Of a stretch of 64,000 bases of DNA, positions 61,742 through 64,000 are shown piece after piece; position 1 is the first letter of the stretch; each line of letters begins with the position of its first letter. The notes under the pieces are model-generated. The model did not search any database. It worked only from the letters and a program-made list of their open reading frames with translations, and was not told the DNA's origin. The DNA lies in assembly GCA_037951165.1 (NCBI GenBank), contig JBBDHG010000061.1:5318001-5382000 (forward strand), in the 5' to 3' direction. Made by a program: the position numbers and the translations under genes. The DNA is from Lophius americanus (lineage: Eukaryota > Chordata > Actinopteri > Lophiiformes > Lophiidae).

Positions 61742-63690
61742 GCGTGCGTGCGTGCATGCATATATAAAATGACAACTTACCGCTAGAAAAGTAACACATA
61801 GTTCATGCTGCGTTTAGGGGCAGGTTGCAATGTTGTGTAGGAAACACATCCAATACTGAAAGGATAACACAGTCCATCACAGAGACCCAGACAATAGATC
61901 CATTACTTTTATTTACGGCTACCCTGGGTTTTCACGATATCTTAAAAGCATTATGTTAAATTGGCTGTGAAGACCAGACCTGACTTTGTTTATCCCTATC
62001 GTGACACAGCCAAACTTGAACCTGAACAAAATTTCAAAATATTTGCCCGAACCTGAACCAAACCCGTTTGACGACAACTGGCCGTGCTTCGGCCAGCTCT
62101 TCCTCTATATCGTTATCGTTGAAAGAGATTAATAGCCGCCGAGATACACAGAAATAAAGTGGTAGAAAGATATAGAAGACACAAAAAAGGACTGATAAGA
62201 GACGACCACTTCTGTTTATGCTTGTACTGCGTGATGTTAGCGCTCCATTCCTCCTTTTTAGCACTTTGCAACACCTATAATCCACTACAGCAGAGATACA
62301 AAATACAAGACAATACCAGACTTCTCTTGTTATATATTAACAAGTGCAAATTTACTAAGCTAGCAAATTTTTCTGCAGCTCATGTCATAAATTTAAATGC
62401 TGGAGAATCGCCGTACTTCAGAAATGAAATCGTATATACGTCTGACTCTACATAGCATCTTTTTATGATTCTTTTCTCAGCTCTACAAGAATATATCGAT
62501 ACAACACACAAAATATTGCCATCCTCCCCCACCCTACTACCTACTGTCTCTGTATGACTTTGTTTCACACATCTATTAAATTAGTTTTTATGTTTTTAAT
62601 TTTGTTCTCCATAATGTCAATTTGTTTTTCCTTTATTAAAATTGTAAATTTTGTTATTCTGATGGCTTACATGAATAATTTTAATGCACGTCTGGGATTT
62701 CGTACATCATAGAAAACAGTTGGTGCTCAATAACATTTAAAGGCCAGTGGCGACTCTCACTCACTCCAACTGGGAATAGATCAATTATGTTCCTTCAGCC
62801 ACTAAGTGATTCAGTTTTGGACAACAACCTGCAGTCCAGCCAAAAGACATACTGTCTGTAACAACAAGTATTATCTAAATGATTTCAAATGAGGTTTTAC
62901 TGTTGTCTTAAAGCAGAGGGCAGTTTGATTACTGTAGTGCTGAGACTAATAATTATTGTCATTCAAGTTGTTTGGAGATTCAAAATGGTTCAGTATGAGA
63001 CGCACACAAAACATTAGAAACTGGGATGGGCTCATAACTTAATACACTCAGTAATATTTTACAGGAGTCAGCTTCTACAAGCAGGAAATACTCGAGCTTG
63101 GGTTTATAGAAAACTGTTTTTCAGCAGAATATAAGGGACATTTTAAGTTAATGAACAACCAGATGACAAAGCAACCTGCCTCTTCTCCTCTGATCTGACA
63201 CTGCAGCTGCTCCTGGCCCGCATGTTAACAATGATGTTTTTTAAGGTGTATGCTGAATGTCTGATAACATGTTTTTTTCTGATGCGCCTGAGTATCAGTG
63301 ATTCCTGGTTGTATTTTATTTATTAGATATATGCTGTGCTAAGATTGAGCAGAAACACGTCACCTTTCACTCATTATTACTGCCTTTGTCGTAGCAAACA
63401 TGGACGTTTTGACGCGCGTGTCAGTGGACTACGAGACGCTGCCAGGCTGGTGTTGTAGCACTGAGGCGGCTCGGAGCTTCGAGGCGCTGCCGTCACAGGC
63501 CCAAAATTACGTTCGTTACATCGAGGACTTCCTGCAAGTGCCAGGTCCGTAAAGAGGCATTTAATATTAAGGGAGAGATTGCAGCCAAGATGATTTTCAA
63601 TCTGCCTCACATCTTGTCTTGTTTTTCTTCAATTCAGTGAAGTGGGTTGGAGTTGGCAAGTCAAGAGAGAGCATGATCAAACTGTTTTGA
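54002..63690 (+). CDS. adss2: Adenylosuccinate synthase 2, complete, 13 coding exons
   Basis: Exons 54002-54217, 54661-54763, 55274-55342, 56237-56287, 56364-56430, 56538-56645, 57106-57187, 58219-58345, 58429-58583, 61262-61386, 61506-61603, 63395-63544, 63638-63690 join in frame to 467 codons (human ADSS2 has 456). The enzyme joins IMP and aspartate with GTP to make adenylosuccinate, the first committed step from IMP to AMP in the cytosol. The GTP/IMP-binding loop GAQWGDEGKGK is at residues 46-56, with the catalytic Asp at 51. NNAGHTVVV carries the catalytic His at residue 79. The C-terminal part has [48 protein letters not shown] and ends VGVGKSRESMIKLF. The segments IQEQQRQ and EGKNLGTTKKGIGP fit ADSS2 better than the muscle form ADSS1. 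The start gives a charged, poorly conserved N-terminus (MANVNGQGAVSLNGEPVVKR), normal for this family. Codons and splice sites are intact throughout. Confidence 0.96.
54885..55110. mobile_element. Tc1-like DNA transposon fragment in adss2 intron 2
   Basis: The phrases 'ataacattaaacccacctgt', 'gcaggtcccccgttttgccg', 'gtgctgtgccacctgtcacc' and 'gcagcagatcctt' match the 5' part of the same Tc1-like family seen at 11964 and 2970. Coding capacity is lost. Confidence 0.55.
57810..57992 (-). repeat. tRNA-derived SINE
   Basis: On the minus strand 57908-57988 reads like a tRNA: GGCTGTAGCTCAGTGGGTGG (A box) and GCCAGTTCAAGCCCCAGC (B box). It is followed by a SINE body with 'aaatattattcctctgcttttaac'-like sequence and an AT-rich tail. 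It lies in adss2 intron 7. Confidence 0.65.
59600..60475 (+). mobile_element. RTE/Rex-type LINE reverse-transcriptase remnant in adss2 intron 9
   Basis: Broken plus-strand frames carry the reverse-transcriptase catalytic box, RVASLLFADDVVLFASSVRS (FADD), and later LTCGHELWIVIEKIRSRIKV, VSFLRRVAWLSLRYKVRNSE, HKELGVEPLILRVKG. This C-terminal region is highly characteristic of an abundant fish non-LTR element. Frameshifts separate the blocks and the 5' end is missing, so it is a truncated, inactive copy. Confidence 0.85.
61681..61760. repeat. TG dinucleotide microsatellite
   Basis: About 28 TG units followed by interrupted TGCG/TGCA units, 80 bases after the donor of the adss2 exon ending at 61603. 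Confidence 0.97.
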
Positions 63691-64000
63691 TCCTACGGTG
63701 GACCCGAAGTCCTCAACAACAGTTCAGTTTTTGATCGGATTACCAGAGGGATTTGAAATGAATACTATATCCTAAAGGAAACACTTCACCAGCAGGGCTG
63801 TTTGAAAATCATTTATTTTCTGCTTGTACCTCACACACACAATCCTTCTTCTTACGACTAGATTCTACTGCGCACATCATCACCCTCCACATGTGATTTG
63901 GCTGCTATGGCACAACTTTACATAAACAAATTTCACATGCGACCAATAAGAAAGTTGTCCATCATGACTGCAAGATGCTGTGTTAACCTGCACAGAGCAG
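63691..64000 (+). other. adss2: adss2 3' untranslated region (start)
   Basis: The sequence directly after the adss2 stop has no open frame of note. No AATAAA is seen before the window ends, so the 3' UTR probably continues past the right edge. Confidence 0.6.

Overview
This window is vertebrate nuclear DNA and almost certainly comes from a teleost fish. Its genes are split into short exons with GT/AG introns. The intergenic DNA is AT-rich and holds typical fish repeats: tRNA-derived SINEs, L2/Maui-type and RTE/Rex-type LINE tails, Tc1-like and hAT relics, and long GATA, AT and TG microsatellites. There are no operons and no CRISPR arrays. Gene models were built by reading splice sites and reading frames by eye against remembered vertebrate protein families. 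No search was run.

Left part (1-6.9 kb): the 5' end of ammecr1 on the minus strand. Exon 1 is at 5439-5878 in a GC-rich promoter and exon 2 at 1241-1351; the rest lies beyond the left edge. From 7 to 10.5 kb there is no convincing gene, only relics and a GATA microsatellite.

Centre-left (10.6-29.4 kb): a complete kif4 (chromokinesin) on the plus strand. It has a probable non-coding first exon, 30 coding exons that join in frame to 1238 codons, and a poly(A) signal. Its introns carry a Tc1-like relic, an L2-like LINE tail and a hAT relic.

Middle (29.4-41.3 kb): mostly gene-poor. A tentative three-exon plus-strand gene at 36.5-38.1 kb encodes a membrane segment followed by a stretch that resembles a TNF-superfamily strand. 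It ends in a good poly(A) signal but is not proven.

Right-centre (41.3-52.3 kb): a minus-strand gene related to zc3h11a. Thirteen coding exons join in frame to 433 codons. Two intact CCCH fingers at the N-terminus are followed by a three-fold tandem repeat of a three-exon cassette. The first exon of that cassette aligns with the third CCCH finger of ZC3H11A but has lost most zinc ligands. This in-frame genomic triplication is the most unusual feature of the window. A TATA/CRE promoter and a likely non-coding exon are visible about 3 kb upstream.

Right part (53.9-63.7 kb): a complete adss2 (adenylosuccinate synthase) on the plus strand, with 13 coding exons and 467 codons. An RTE/Rex-type LINE remnant and a TG microsatellite lie in its introns.

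The four firm genes are unrelated housekeeping or regulatory genes that sit side by side. No shared pathway is implied.
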